Positions 36,822-36,824 of a stretch of 36,824 bases of DNA are shown here, in pieces. Source of the stretch: a virus; IMG/VR virus record IMGVR_UViG_3300017917_002056, positions 1 to 36,824 of that record; one strand, 5' to 3'. Position numbers and translations under genes: made by a program. A model generated the notes under the pieces. That model made no database searches. It was not told the origin of the DNA and was given only the letters and a program-made list of their open reading frames with translations. The number at the start of each line of letters is the position of its first letter. Positions within the stretch are counted from its first letter, which is position 1.

Positions 36822-36824
36822 GCA

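Noticed and set aside
1-36824. CRISPR arrays, insertion sequences, integrases
   Set aside because: No regularly spaced direct repeats, transposase or recombinase motifs were seen; the only tandem DNA repeats are within coding regions.

Overview
This window looks like part of the genome of a tailed, T4-like (myovirus-type) bacteriophage, probably marine or freshwater. The phage evidence is a giant tail-fibre gene, rIIA- and rIIB-like genes, an RNA ligase, polynucleotide kinase and metallophosphoesterase set, phage-type ClpP, QueD, UvsE and a deoxynucleotidase, many tiny overlapping ORFs, and tRNA genes. Almost everything is on the minus strand. The order of the Fe-S genes (B-C-D-S-E-T-A, including a DUF59/SufT gene) resembles alphaproteobacterial suf clusters, so an alphaproteobacterial host is a reasonable but unproven guess. 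No database search was possible. All family calls rest on recognised motifs and family knowledge.

Layout, left to right. (1) 1-11740: virion fibre module, read leftwards. It holds a partial fibre or adhesin gene, a 91-residue protein, and a 3403-residue fibre with six copies of a Cys-containing repeat. The 91-residue protein and the giant fibre share the same N-terminal domain. (2) 11823-12110: a small zinc-ribbon gene on the plus strand. (3) 12107-17213: a complete, compact SUF iron-sulfur cluster assembly operon, sufB-sufC-sufD-sufS-sufE-sufT-sufA, behind a perfect sigma70-type promoter. This is the most remarkable feature of the window. (4) 17313-17612: a plus-strand Lys/Ala/Pro-rich histone-H1-like protein, which shares a bidirectional terminator with uvsE. 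(5) 17668-19465: uvsE, a small membrane protein and a QueD-like gene. (6) 19549-23413: a membrane protein, ClpP, several hypotheticals, a nucleotidase and a 405-residue conserved phage protein. (7) 23483-30342: rIIA and rIIB followed by a train of small hypothetical genes. (8) 30404-32501: an RNA repair operon (phosphoesterase, kinase, ligase). (9) 32601-33683: an AAA ATPase. (10) 33770-36572: a zinc-ribbon protein, a glycosyltransferase, a Trp-rich protein, a PGDYG-like protein and a BAX-inhibitor-1-like membrane protein. Two tRNA genes lie upstream of these.

Regulation: eight minus-strand promoters were found by eye. All have a -35 of TTGAC(A/T/G), exactly 17 nt of spacer, and a -10 of TATAAT, TACAAT or TATACT. 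They divide the right two thirds into discrete transcription units. The suf promoter belongs to the same class, which suggests the SUF operon is wired into the phage's own programme. Within units, genes are joined by ATGA, TAATG or longer overlaps, implying translational coupling. No intergenic stretch exceeds 300 bases, and no CRISPR array, insertion sequence or integrase was seen.
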